A stretch of 46,354 nt of DNA from Nostoc sp. NMS7 (GTDB lineage Bacteria; Cyanobacteriota; Cyanobacteriia; Cyanobacteriales; Nostocaceae): contig NZ_JABXKJ010000125.1 in the NCBI RefSeq assembly GCF_017115085.1, positions 1 through 46,354 of the forward strand, in the 5' to 3' direction. Position numbers and translations under genes: made by a program. Shown here one piece after another: positions 25,901 to 34,398 of the stretch. Each line of letters opens with the position of its first letter. Within the stretch, counting starts at the first letter, position 1. A model generated the notes under the pieces. It was not told where the DNA came from, ran no database searches, and worked only from the letters and a program-made list of their open reading frames with translations.

Positions 25901-26167
25901 GGGGTAAACAAGGTGCAATGCCAACTCTTGGAGAGGTTTGTCTGCGACACGCTCTTGCTAGCTTGCTTCCACGTTCGTGGAGCGTGCCGTAGACAAGTGG
26001 TACGCCAACGGCGGGTGTAGCCATCGCTAAAAATCAAATCTAAGTACAAGTGATTTTCTTGACAGCAAGCATATTATTTTACATGATAATTAATCTTGAT
26101 GAGATATCTCAAAAAGATTACTAGCAAGTCATTTGACGATTATTTATAAAAATATCTACAATAGTCT

Positions 26168-26959
26168 TTGATACTTGGTATCAATTACAGCAAAAATAAA
26201 TTAGGTTTGAAAGGTCTAATTTATGCTGTAAGCACTGATGAAAATAAATATATCTTGACCGGAGTTCATATCCAGCTTACACAGGAGAAGTTAAAGTTTA
26301 TTGGTACTGATGGGCATCGAGTCGCAACCACTGAACTTTCAACTCAAGGAATTGGTAGAAAACCCGGCAAACAAGTAGAATCTGAAGAGATAATCCAATT
26401 TACTATTCCCGGTCGAGTCCTCAAGGAACTAGCGCGGAACTTGGATGATTCTGTCGAATTCATTAATCTGTTGTATGATGCTCAAAGTAATCGCTTGGGT
26501 TTTGCTTGGCAAGATATTATCCTCAGATGTCAATGTTTGGAAGGAACTTACCCTGACTGCGAACAGCTATTGGCAAGATTTAGCTTTGACCGAGAAGTAA
26601 TCCTAGAAAAAGCATTCTTAGTCAAAGCACTGGAACGGTTAGCTGTGTTAACAGATAAAAAAGAGAAAGGTATTTACTTACAATTTGATGGAAGTTTGCA
26701 GCAGCTACGACTATCAATTGAACGGGAGTTTGGCAAAGGCGATCAGGTTATTGCTGCTCATCTACCATCAGAAATGTCATTGAATATTCAGTTTAACCTC
26801 AAGTATTTAGTAGAAGCAGCCAAAGCAATTCCTAGTTCCGCTATCAAAATGCACTTGCAACAATCAGATCATCCTGCCATGTTGGTTCCTTATGGAGATA
26901 GACCAAATCCAGAACTGCAAATGTCTATGCGTCAATTTCGGCGCTGGGACAATACATAG
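26168..26959 (+). pseudogene. dnaN: DNA polymerase III beta clamp lacking domain I
   Basis: 263 codons. The frame begins at what is normally the start of clamp domain II (LKGLIYAVSTDENKYILTGVHI, then FIGTDGHRVATTEL) and runs through domain III. The first 120 or so residues of the usual 370-380-residue protein are missing, with a stop codon just before 26168. The C-terminus is also replaced: after PELQMSM the expected final strand (..MPV.I) is missing and the frame runs into a xisH fragment. The divergence of the retained part suggests a plasmid- or phage-type clamp. Probably non-functional. Confidence 0.8.
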
Positions 26960-27138
26960 TCTATCGGAAACTCATTCAACTTACAGAGCCGGAATATAAG
27001 CTTTATTTAGCTGTTGATGATGTTGTCTATGAGAACTTTTTTCAACGTAAATCTGTACAAGCAGTCATCAATGAAAATCACCTGCTGTTAATAGTTGTAA
27101 ATGCAGAAAAGGAGGAAATTCGGCAATGGATAAGCTAG
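26941..27138 (+). pseudogene. C-terminal fragment of XisH
   Basis: In a different frame from dnaN, codons from 26941 read ALGQYIVYRKLI, LYLAVDDVVYENFF and LLLIVVNAEKEEIRQWIS, then stop. This is the C-terminal half of XisH, the factor needed for fdxN-element excision in Anabaena, widely dispersed as xisH-xisI pairs. The N-terminal nuclease-like half is missing. The stop overlaps the ATG of the next gene as in intact xisH-xisI pairs. Confidence 0.75.
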
Positions 27139-27248
27139 AACAATACCGCAATGCTATCAAGAAGATATTGACTGAGTATTACGAAACTACTAATACTCAA
27201 GTTATAAAAGATACGGGAGTTGAAGTAAGCGATCGCATTAGCTTCTGA
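27126..27248 (+). pseudogene. N-terminal fragment of XisI
   Basis: The ATG at 27126 overlaps the xisH stop. The 40-residue product (MDKLEQYRNAIKKILTEYYE..., ending VSDRISF) matches the start of XisI and then stops at 27246-27248, where dnaX sequence begins. Intact XisI is about 110 residues, so about two thirds is lost. XisH and XisI are fdxN-element excision controlling factors. Confidence 0.7.
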
Positions 27249-28142
27249 TCTATTGATGATGAGGCACTAACAGCGATCGCACGCCTGGGCGATGGTGGAT
27301 TGCGGGATGCACTGCAATTACTGGGTCAGGTGAGTCTTTTAGATGAAGATATCACTGCCAATCATGTCATGGAAATTGCTGGTGGTGTTACAGAAACAGA
27401 ATTAATGTCAATTTTACAGGCAATATCCACCAACAACACCTTTAACTTACTGCAAGTAGCAAGAGTTTTAGTAGATTCTGGTAAAACGCCCAAATTGATT
27501 CTCTCTAACTTACTGCAAACATACCGAGATTTACTGATTATCAAGTCTGCACCCAAAGAGCAATCCCTGCTAACTGGTTGTGTTAGCTATGCTCAACTCA
27601 AGATTTTAGCAAATCACTGGAATTTCGAGACGCTTAACTTGTCTCTAGCAGAGTTACAAAAAGCAGAAAACTATCTGCGGTACACAGTAAATGCTGCTGT
27701 GTGGCTAGAAGTTTGCTTACTGAACCTGATACCCAATTTATTGCCTGTCAGTGCAAGCAAGACGGTAACTGCTAAACCTGTGCATGACGGCAAGTTGCTA
27801 CCAACAGTTGGAGTATACACCACAAACAAGGTGACAGCTAAACCTGTAGATGACAAATTGTTACCAACAGTTGCACCCCAGACTACTAAACTGGCTCAAA
27901 TTTGGCAGCAGGTGATGGATATAGCTAAACCCAGCAATCAAAAGCTGTTGGCTCATGCTCATCTTGTTAAATTGCAAGGTGACAAGGCAATTTTAGAGGT
28001 TACACCAGCTTACCTGAATAAGTTTGAGAGTAGTAAAGAGGCGATCGCTAAAATGCTGCAACGAGCTACCCAAAGTCAACAACCAATGACTGTGTTAATT
28101 AAAACTGCCAACAAGAGCAGTAATGGGAGGGTAAAAGGATGA
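27249..28142 (+). pseudogene. dnaX: DNA polymerase III gamma/tau C-terminal fragment
   Basis: Open from 27249; a TTG at 27300 could serve as a start. The first residues (DEALTAIARLGDGGLRDALQLLGQ) are the end of the AAA+ lid region of DnaX. Domain III (helical collar; LQTYRDLLIIKSAP...) and a short C-terminal domain with TAKPV..KLLPTV duplications follow. The ATPase core with Walker motifs is missing, so it cannot work as a clamp loader. It overlaps the next gene by 4 bp (ATGA), as in a real operon, suggesting that this dnaX-holA order existed before the damage. Confidence 0.78.
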
Positions 28143-28703
28143 TTGTCTTGCTGACAGGCGACGACCAACACGCCATCCAAGAACAGCTGAATCAATACAA
28201 AGCAGAGATTGATGCCCAATGGCTCACACTTTGCTATCACCGATTTCCAGCCGATCAGCTTGACCGAGCTATCAGCGTAGCTCGCACTCGTTCCTTGACA
28301 GGTGGTAAAAAACTGGTGATTGTGGAAAATTGCCACCTCAAGCAGTGGGGTGATACTGAGTTGTCAACTTTGCAGCAGCTTGTTCAAGTGCCTGAATTCA
28401 CAATTCTGGTGTTTGTCGCCACCAATCTAGATAAGCGCCTGAAGATTTACAAACATATTGTCAAGTATGCCAAGTTGTTTGAGTTTCCATTAATACCAGT
28501 TTGGCGTACTGATTTGATTGAAAAGGCGTTAGCGAAGCTCGCCGCAGGCATCGCTACTCAGGCTAAAAAAATCAAGCTAGTGCTGTCAACTGTCACGCTC
28601 GGAAGCATTAATGGTGATTGTTGCTACTCTCCTAACGCACTTTAGAACTTGGCTGTGGGTTAAGTCTGCAATTGTTTCTGGAGTTAAGAAAGATACTGCA
28701 TAA
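28139..28703 (+). pseudogene. holA: DNA polymerase III delta subunit, internally deleted and frameshifted
   Basis: The first 140 or so codons (MIVLLTGDDQHAIQEQLNQYK, then FPLIPVW) match the N-terminal domain of the clamp-loader delta subunit. After a segment made of a host repeat (about 28530-28565), the original frame is lost. A different frame at 28616-28703 reads IVATLLTHFRTWLWVK, which is the collar-domain motif of delta. So a large internal part is deleted, with a frameshift. Intact delta is about 330 residues. Confidence 0.78.
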
Positions 28704-28902
28704 AAATAAAAATCTCTATTTTTTAAAATTGAAATTTTTCAATAGATTGACCTTTCGTTCCCCTTTAATAAGCTCTGCATGACGGCTATAGATCATAATC
28801 TTATCGTTGCCATTTCCTGCCTTATAATCATCCACAAGTCTTTTCCAATTTAAAATAATAATATTATTTGAGGATTTATTTTGTAAACCAATTAAATAAA
28901 AT

Positions 28903-29439
28903 CTACAAAATCTCATCAATCAGTACTGTACCACCGTCACAAAAGTCTATGCCGAGATGAAAATCTTCAAGCAGGGCAGTTCCAATCAATGGACGACGAC
29001 CTATTCCTAGAACTATAACCTCACGCTCTATACCATTCCACACAACTGTTACACGATAAGCAAAGGCTGCAATACTGGAATCATCGGCAAGGTTGGCATC
29101 AATTCGAGCCACATAGGGGAGTTGAAGCTCATTAACGACCGCAATTGGCAGGGTCACGTCGCTTCGCTCCGAATTCAAAATTTAAGAAATAATTTTGAAT
29201 TAATAAATTTAGGTTTCAAGCACCATTATTCGTTTATGGAGAAGGAAAAAGATTTTTTACGAGACACGTAGGGCGAGGAAAAGGTGTCCTTTTCTCAAGT
29301 CCCTAAATTTATTTATGCTCTGTCTTAATTTTGAATTTTGAATTCATAATTTTGAATTCCCCGAAGGGGTTGACCGTCCTGGAGGACGAAGTATTACACT
29401 CATTCGAGCTTGTAGCCCGACCACAGTACCGTGTATCAC
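28903..29439 (-). pseudogene. Clan AA aspartic protease split by an inverted-repeat element
   Basis: The minus-strand GTG at 29439 starts IHGTVVGLQARMSVILRPPG, the usual N-terminus of retropepsin-like clan AA proteases of cyanobacteria. The C-terminal part (29178 to 28903: VTLPIAVVNELQLPYVARIDANLADDS, then RRPLIGTALLEDFHLGIDF) is 170 bp further on. The segment carrying the active-site DTG motif is missing and replaced by repeat DNA at about 29175-29355. The gene starts 3 bp after the stop of the 29443 gene, so the two formed an operon. Confidence 0.7.
29202..29313. mobile_element. 112-bp inverted-repeat element within the protease gene
   Basis: AATAAATTTAGG (29202-29213) and its exact complement (29302-29313) bound a noncoding segment. 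An outer pair, GAATTCAAAATT at about 29171 and AATTTTGAATTC near 29346, encloses it. This insertion with its flanks accounts for the missing middle of the aspartic protease. Confidence 0.55.
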
Positions 29440-29442
29440 TTA

Positions 29443-29724
29443 CTACTCTGTCCTAATTAATGTCCCACCAATGGCATAGACAGCATTAAACCCAATCCGT
29501 GCCGCCCAAATTGGCGCATCCGATTGTTTAGCTTGTAATCGACGACTCGTTATTAACAAATCATCCCAAATTTCATAGTCACCGGTTTCAACATTAATTG
29601 AAATAATTTTGCCAATATTTTCTGCTGTCTCAATTTGAGTACGGAGATTTTCATAATGTTTTTTGCCCCGTCGAGTAATTTCTTCGCCGCTAAGTTTAGG
29701 GTAAACCATAGCCATTCTCCGCAT
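29443..29724 (-). CDS. Small conserved cyanobacterial protein paired with an aspartic protease
   Basis: 93 residues: MVYPKLSGEEITRRGKKHYENLRTQIE at the start, then GKIISINVETGDYEIWDDLL, SRRLQAK and GFNAVYAIGGTL. Proteins of this pattern are commonly encoded directly upstream of clan AA proteases in Nostocales, as here (3-bp gap). The pairing recalls a toxin-antitoxin or protease-regulator unit, but no function is established. The start may be the Met at residue 4 or 6 (MAMVYPKL). The gene itself is intact though its partner is broken. Confidence 0.6.
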   Translation of the reverse strand: MRRMAMVYPKLSGEEITRRGKKHYENLRTQIETAENIGKIISINVETGDYEIWDDLLITSRRLQAKQSDAPIWAARIGFNAVYAIGGTLIRTE

Positions 29725-29941
29725 TCCGGCGCTAATTATTTGTTATCGATATTCTAAACTAGAATTCCCCATTCAAGCGATCGCCCAACCACGGTTGATC
29801 TGTCTACTCAATCTTTATCTATGAAAGATGGGCGATCGCAATTCTCAAACGAAGGATGCTCCCGCTAGCTGTTGCCGAAAAGTGAGAGAGCGATGTCTAC
29901 GACGGGCTATTCGGCGATCGCACTATGTTTGAGAATTGTGG

Positions 29942-30264
29942 ATGTTGGGTAACATACGTCAGGGCAACCTACGGCAACAGATAGCCTATGCCGCAGAACT
30001 CCACCGGGAGCAATGCGATTTTGTTAGATCAGACTTTAATTCTCAGTTAAAGAGCTAAATTCTCAATAAAAACAGTTATTTCACTGCGATCGCACCCCTA
30101 AATAGGTGATTTAGCACCTGAATTTTAAGCACCTCACAAAATCGCATTGCTCCCACTCCACCAGCTTAAAGCACTTCAGGCAAAATTTCAAAGGCACATC
30201 ACAAAGCCAGCTGATGTTGATGCACTCACTGGTATCATTGTTCAACTAGCCCAACCTCATTAGG
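29942..30264 (+). pseudogene. 54-codon ORF interrupted by a miniature element
   Basis: Removing the element at 30006-30154 and one copy of its 8-bp duplication joins MLGNIRQGNLRQQIAYAAELH to QLKALQAKFQRHITKPADV and on to LAQPH, stop. This continuous 54-codon ORF has its start at 29942 and its stop at the TAG after LAQPH. No family recognised; it may be a gene fragment. The seamless fusion supports both the coding frame and the precision of the insertion. Confidence 0.5.
30006..30154. mobile_element. 149-bp MITE with perfect 19-bp terminal repeats and 8-bp target duplication
   Basis: GGGAGCAATGCGATTTTGT at 30006-30024 is repeated exactly as its complement at 30136-30154. The element is flanked by ACTCCACC on both sides (29998-30005 and 30155-30162). 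The interior is noncoding with a HIP1-like site. No transposase is present, so it must have moved in trans. A related end is at 25876. Confidence 0.85.
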
Positions 30265-30280
30265 GTGCGATCGCGCAAAA

Positions 30281-30442
30281 ACTTATGTCAATTTTATTTC
30301 AGAGACAGAGTTTTACTCTAAAATTCAAGCTATTAGAGATGAATTAAGAAAACAACTTGATGATGCTTGTGGACAAAATCAAACCCCAGATAGCGATAAA
30401 CAAAATTTTTCAATGAAATATGACATAAGCCTGCAACTATAA
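30281..30442 (+). pseudogene. Orphan C-terminal ORF fragment
   Basis: An open frame reads FISETEFYSKIQAIRDELRK, then QLDDACGQNQTPDSDKQ, and stops at 30440. It has helical, charged character and no start codon at its beginning. It directly follows the MITE-split ORF. I do not recognise the family. The remaining bases to 30554 contain the left junction of island II and nothing supportable. Confidence 0.35.
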
Positions 30443-30554
30443 TTAATGCCCCGTTGTGAAAAAAACACAAAAACATTCAGCATACGGTGCGCTACACAGA
30501 TATGTCTCCACAATGTTTTAACGATTTCTGGCAAATTAGGGCATCTTTAGGAGA

Positions 30555-31538
30555 TCATATTGAACTAGCAGTTTCCCTAGCAGCTTCTCGCAGCCGCTCC
30601 ACATGGCGCATCGGTGGTGCACCAAAGAGCCGCTTGTACTCCCGGTTGAAGTGCGAGGCATCGTCGTACCCCACTCGATATGCAGCACTGCTAGCGTCAA
30701 GGCTTTCCCCCAGCATCAGACGGCGAGCCTCCTGGAGCCGCAATTGCTTCTGGAACTGCAAGGGACTCATTGCAGTGACAGACTTGAAGTGATGGTGAAA
30801 GCCCGAAACACTCATTCCCAGCTCTCGTGCGATGTTTTCAATCTTGATCGGTTCGTTAAAGTCTTTACGAAGTCGCTCGACGGCTCTGGCGATGTGGTAG
30901 GTGTAGCCACCCAGAACTGCAATATGACGGAGCCGATTACCTTGCTCTCCCATCAAGAGTCGGTAAATGATTTCCCGCTTAATCAGTGGTGCGAGAACAT
31001 TCGCTTCAGCAGGGGAATCTAGAAGCCTGACAAGCCGCACCACAGCGTCCAACAGATTTGCATTCAACGGACTTACGTCCATCGCTTTCACATCAGCACG
31101 GCTGCGCGATGAGGGATACCCTGCCTCGACCATCACTGAGCCAACGAGGGTGGGGTCAAGATCGAGGCGAACGCTAAAGTACGGTTGCGCCTTGGACGCT
31201 TCCAGAATTTGGCTAACAATTGGCAGTTCGACCGTAGCAAGCAGATAACGCATCGGGTCGTACTGATAGCGATCGCTGCCCAGAAAAACTTCTTTGCTGC
31301 CCTGAGCAATCACACAAAAGGCAGGGATAGAGACACTATGACAGGGTTCCGAAGGCGAGGAGGAGCGGTTGAAGTGCAATCCTTTATGCGGCTCAATTGT
31401 CCCATCCTGACGAATAGCCTGTGCAATCCGCTCAGTCAGTTCATCTCTGTGGGCTTGCGCTCTGTCTGCCTCGCGCTTTGCCTGCGGGTCGTTCATAAAA
31501 TTGATATCGGACTTTTCACTCGTTTTGGCAGCGTTCAT
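30555..31538 (-). CDS. AraC family regulator of island II
   Basis: 327 residues from the Met at 31538; a Met at 31565 also in frame would sit inside the palindromic operator-like region. The N-terminal AraC_N-type domain (about 35-190; HFNRSSSPSEPCHSVSIPAFCVIAQGSKEV) is followed by the double HTH (about 235-320; IENIARELGMSVSGFHHHFKSVTAMSPLQFQKQLRLQEARRLM). This type is usually found divergent from aldehyde or alcohol dehydrogenase and aldo-keto reductase genes that it activates, as here with the cupin-dehydrogenase run. Confidence 0.9.
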   Translation of the reverse strand: MNAAKTSEKSDINFMNDPQAKREADRAQAHRDELTERIAQAIRQDGTIEPHKGLHFNRSSSPSEPCHSVSIPAFCVIAQGSKEVFLGSDRYQYDPMRYLLATVELPIVSQILEASKAQPYFSVRLDLDPTLVGSVMVEAGYPSSRSRADVKAMDVSPLNANLLDAVVRLVRLLDSPAEANVLAPLIKREIIYRLLMGEQGNRLRHIAVLGGYTYHIARAVERLRKDFNEPIKIENIARELGMSVSGFHHHFKSVTAMSPLQFQKQLRLQEARRLMLGESLDASSAAYRVGYDDASHFNREYKRLFGAPPMRHVERLREAARETASSI

Positions 31539-31552
31539 TTCTAAGTTTGCAG

Positions 31553-31580
31553 GATTGTACAACAATCTTAGACGATTGTT
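31553..31580. promoter_or_regulatory. GATTGT half-site cluster between the divergent AraC and cupin genes
   Basis: GATTGT (31553-31558), ACAATC (31562-31567) and GATTGT (31574-31579) alternate in orientation, giving a palindrome AACAATC-N6-GATTGTT at 31561-31580; TTATTGT follows. Position just upstream of araC and 170 bp before the cupin gene fits an operator for the AraC protein. Binding is inferred only. Confidence 0.5.
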
Positions 31581-31747
31581 TTATTGTTTGTCCTCCAAAA
31601 TGCCTAAGATGAAGCTAAAGCAATGAAAAATGATTTTGGCTTCTTGTAAGCACTTTAGATTTTTATTGAATAAAAAACTCAGTTTTGATTGGGCAAGAGA
31701 CTTGCCTGCTAGCCACCAAAATGGCATCAAGTGAAGGAATTAAGAAA

Positions 31748-32158
31748 ATGGACATCAAAAGAAGTGGCTCACAGCCTTCCGCCAAAGGACCGGCTGAGTA
31801 TTTTACCGGCACTGTCCGCGTTGACCCCCTGTTTGAGGCACACGATCCAGCACGCACGTCTGGTGCCAGTGTCACGTTTGAGCCTGGTGCTAAGACAGCA
31901 TGGCATACCCACCCCTTGGGACAAACCCTAATCGTGACGGCTGGCTGTGGCCTAGTACAACGCTGGGGCGGCTCGATCGAGCAAATTCGACCGGGGGACG
32001 CGATCTGGATCTCGCCGGGTGAGAAGCATTGGCACGGTGCTACAGCAACCACGTCCATGACGCACATCGCCATTCAGGAATGGCTCGACGGCAAGCCCGT
32101 GGACTGGATGGAAAAGGTCAGCGACGAACAATACCAGAGGCCAAAAGTAGACAAATAG
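31748..32158 (+). CDS. Cupin, similar to bacterial manganese hydroxynitrile lyases
   Basis: 136 residues from the ATG at 31748 (AAGGAA upstream). It is a single-domain cupin with motif 1 H-T-H at [16 protein letters not shown] and motif 2 PGEKHWHGA, supplying three His and a Gln/Glu as metal ligands. The start [20 protein letters not shown] and the tail [16 protein letters not shown] are those of the small cupins that include the Mn-dependent (R)-selective hydroxynitrile lyase of Granulicella, as remembered. That activity may be incidental; the natural role is unproven. First gene of the island II run, 18 bp before the dehydrogenase. Confidence 0.88.
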   Translation: MDIKRSGSQPSAKGPAEYFTGTVRVDPLFEAHDPARTSGASVTFEPGAKTAWHTHPLGQTLIVTAGCGLVQRWGGSIEQIRPGDAIWISPGEKHWHGATATTSMTHIAIQEWLDGKPVDWMEKVSDEQYQRPKVDK

Positions 32159-32175
32159 GAGCATCAATATTAATT

Positions 32176-33234
32176 ATGTACAATACGAAAGCTTATTCCG
32201 CAGCCAGTGCAACATCACCGCTATCCTCCACCAAGATCAAGCGTCGCGATCCAACCGAACACGACGTGCAGATTGAAATCCTCTTCTGCGGCATCTGCCA
32301 CTCCGACCTCCATTCGGTGCGTAACGAGTGGAGCAGTATCATGTCCACCGTCTACCCAATTGTACCAGGTCATGAGATCGTCGGCCGCGTCACCAAGGTC
32401 GGCTCGGCAGTTACGAAGTACAAGCCCGGCGACCTCGCCGCGGTCGGCTGCCTGGTGGACTCGGACAAGACCTGCCCCCATTGCCAAGCTGGCCTTGAGC
32501 AGTTCTGCTCGAACCAGACCCTCACCTTCAACTCCCCGGACAAACACCTCGGAGGTATCACCTATGGTGGCTACTCCGATAGCATTGTCGTCGATGAAGG
32601 CTTCGTTCTGCGCGTTCCCACCAACCTCGATCTCCCTGGAGTCGCGCCACTCCTCTGTGCCGGGATTACAACCTACTCCCCCCTGCGCCACTGGGGTGTC
32701 ACCAAGGGCAAGAAAGTTGGCGTGGTCGGTCTTGGCGGGCTGGGACACATGGGTGTGAAGTTCGCCCGTGCGTTCGGTGCCCACGTCGTCGTCTTCACCA
32801 CCTCGCCCGATAAAACAGAAGACGCGCTCCGCCTCGGTGCTGACGAAGTGGTGGTCTCCCGCAACACCGATGAAATGCAGAAGCATGCTGGCAGCTTCGA
32901 TTTCATCCTCGACACCGTCTCCGCCAAGCACGACATCAACGCCTATCTCAACCTGCTCCGCCTCGATGGCAACATTACCCTTGTCGGCGCACCTGAGAAG
33001 CCCTTGGACGTGTCGGCATTCAGCCTGATCATGGGTCGCCGCAGTCTCTCCGGCTCTAATATCGGCGGCATCGCCGAAACTCAGGAGATGCTCGACTTTT
33101 GCGGTAAGCATAACATCACCGCAGATGTCGAAGTCATCCCCATCCAGAAGGTCAACGAAGCCTACGAGCGACTGCTCAAGTCTGATGTGAAATACCGCTT
33201 CTGTATTGATATGGCATCCCTTAAATCTGCATAA
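32176..33234 (+). CDS. Zinc-dependent alcohol/aldehyde dehydrogenase (YahK/CAD-like)
   Basis: 352 residues from the ATG at 32176. It belongs to the cinnamyl-alcohol-dehydrogenase/YahK group, which uses NADPH to reduce a broad range of aldehydes. Catalytic zinc residues Cys41, His66 and Glu67 are present, with the cofactor motif GLGGLGHMGVKFA. In the structural zinc lobe only three cysteines of the usual four remain (Cys100, Cys103, Cys111); the first position is Asp97 (VDSDKTCPHC). The gene follows the cupin by 17 bp and is likely cotranscribed. Confidence 0.92.
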   Translation: MYNTKAYSAASATSPLSSTKIKRRDPTEHDVQIEILFCGICHSDLHSVRNEWSSIMSTVYPIVPGHEIVGRVTKVGSAVTKYKPGDLAAVGCLVDSDKTCPHCQAGLEQFCSNQTLTFNSPDKHLGGITYGGYSDSIVVDEGFVLRVPTNLDLPGVAPLLCAGITTYSPLRHWGVTKGKKVGVVGLGGLGHMGVKFARAFGAHVVVFTTSPDKTEDALRLGADEVVVSRNTDEMQKHAGSFDFILDTVSAKHDINAYLNLLRLDGNITLVGAPEKPLDVSAFSLIMGRRSLSGSNIGGIAETQEMLDFCGKHNITADVEVIPIQKVNEAYERLLKSDVKYRFCIDMASLKSA

Positions 33235-33261
33235 CTGCGGTGGAACCTTAAAGGAGTAATC

Positions 33262-34361
33262 ATGCAGAAGTGCAAATTTGGCAACAGTGATCTGGAAGTT
33301 TCGGCGATCGGGGTCGGCTGTGTAGGACTGAGCTTTGGCTACGGTTCGGCGGTGGACAAGCAGGAGTCAATCTCGCATGGCACAATGGGCGACGCGCCGA
33401 AACGGATCAGCAGTGACTATACGGCCTACGTAGCGGAGGACGGCGTCAGCCGGTTCGTGTTCACGTTCGAGGCCATCGGAACTCAATGGGAGATCGAAAC
33501 GTACAAGCCGTTGACCCGTCGCTTGCAGCAGTGCATTCTCAATCGAATCCAACAATTCGACGCCACGTACTCGCGCTTTTGCCCGGACTCCCTCGTGTAT
33601 CGGGTTGCCGCCGCCTCTGACGGTGGTTGCTTCGACTTCCCCGACGACTCGGTTGCTCTCTTCGATCTCTATGAACAGCTCCACACGGCTACCGCAGGTG
33701 CCGTAGACCCGCTTGTTGGCCGTGACCTCGAACTCCTTGGCTACGACCAGACGTACTCGCTCACGCCCGCGTCCGACCTTGTGCGAGCCGAGGCGCACGA
33801 TCAAAGGAGAGCTACCTGGTCGAAGGACATCATCCGGGACGGCACATCACTCATCACGCGGCGTCCACTCGTGATCGATGTCGGAGCGGCGGGGAAGGGC
33901 TACCTCGTGGACATCGTCTCTGAGATCCTTGGCGAGGCCGGATTCACCCAGTTCGTGATCGACAGTAGTGGAGACCTCCGTCATTCGGGTGAGTCCAGCA
34001 TCCAAGTCGGGCTTGAACACCCGTTCGCCCCCATCTGGTGATTGGCGTGACCAACCTGAAAGACCGCGCCCTGTGTGCATCGGCGGTCAGCAGACGCGCC
34101 TGGGGTGACAAACTGCACCACGTGCTCGATGCCCGGACGGGCGTCCCGGTGCGCAATGTGGTCGCAACGTGGGTTGTCGCCGACGAGGCTGCGATCGCCG
34201 ATGGACTGGCGACGGCGCTCTTCTTCACAAGGGCGGAGCATCTGGCAGAGGTCTTCCGGTTCTCGTATGTGCGGATGTTTGCTGATGGCCGCGCTGAGAT
34301 ATCGCAGAACTTCGACGGCGAGATATTCTCGTCAAAGCGCAACCCGCAGCAGAATGCTTGA
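33262..34361 (+). pseudogene. Aldo-keto reductase N-terminus fused to a frameshifted ApbE
   Basis: The first 36 or so codons (MQKCKFGNSDLEVSAIGVG, to KQESIS) are an aldo-keto reductase start. From about 33370 the frame becomes ApbE, FAD:protein FMN transferase (natural start MGDAPKRISSDYT; motifs FEAIGTQWEIE, VIDVGAAGKGYLVD, DSSGDLRHSGE). A one-base loss in the C run at 34028-34032 stops this frame at 34041. The rest (VIGVTNLKDRA..., then HHVLDARTG and ADGLATALFF) continues in the next frame to 34361. ApbE attaches FMN to Thr/Ser of FMN-binding domains; one follows. Unless the frameshift is a sequencing error, the gene is inactive. Confidence 0.85.
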
Positions 34362-34398
34362 CTGTACGACACAGCCAACCAACTCACAAGGAGAAGGT

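Noticed and set aside
24861..26024. 387-residue version of the island I AraC regulator
   Set aside because: The extra 80 N-terminal codons run through host repeat DNA and a transposon end; the ATG at 25784 gives a normal AraC length.
26050..26110. TTGACA followed by ATAAT-like sequence as a promoter before dnaN
   Set aside because: The best spacing is about 20 bp, too long for a confident sigma-70 promoter, and the downstream gene is truncated.
28716..28919. Minus-strand 67-codon frame after the holA remnant
   Set aside because: AT-rich, no family, no RBS; too weak to call although it could be a gene tail.
32221..33111. Long minus-strand open frame (296 codons) opposite the zinc dehydrogenase
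   Set aside because: GC-rich coding DNA keeps antisense frames open; the plus strand has all dehydrogenase motifs and the minus product resembles nothing.
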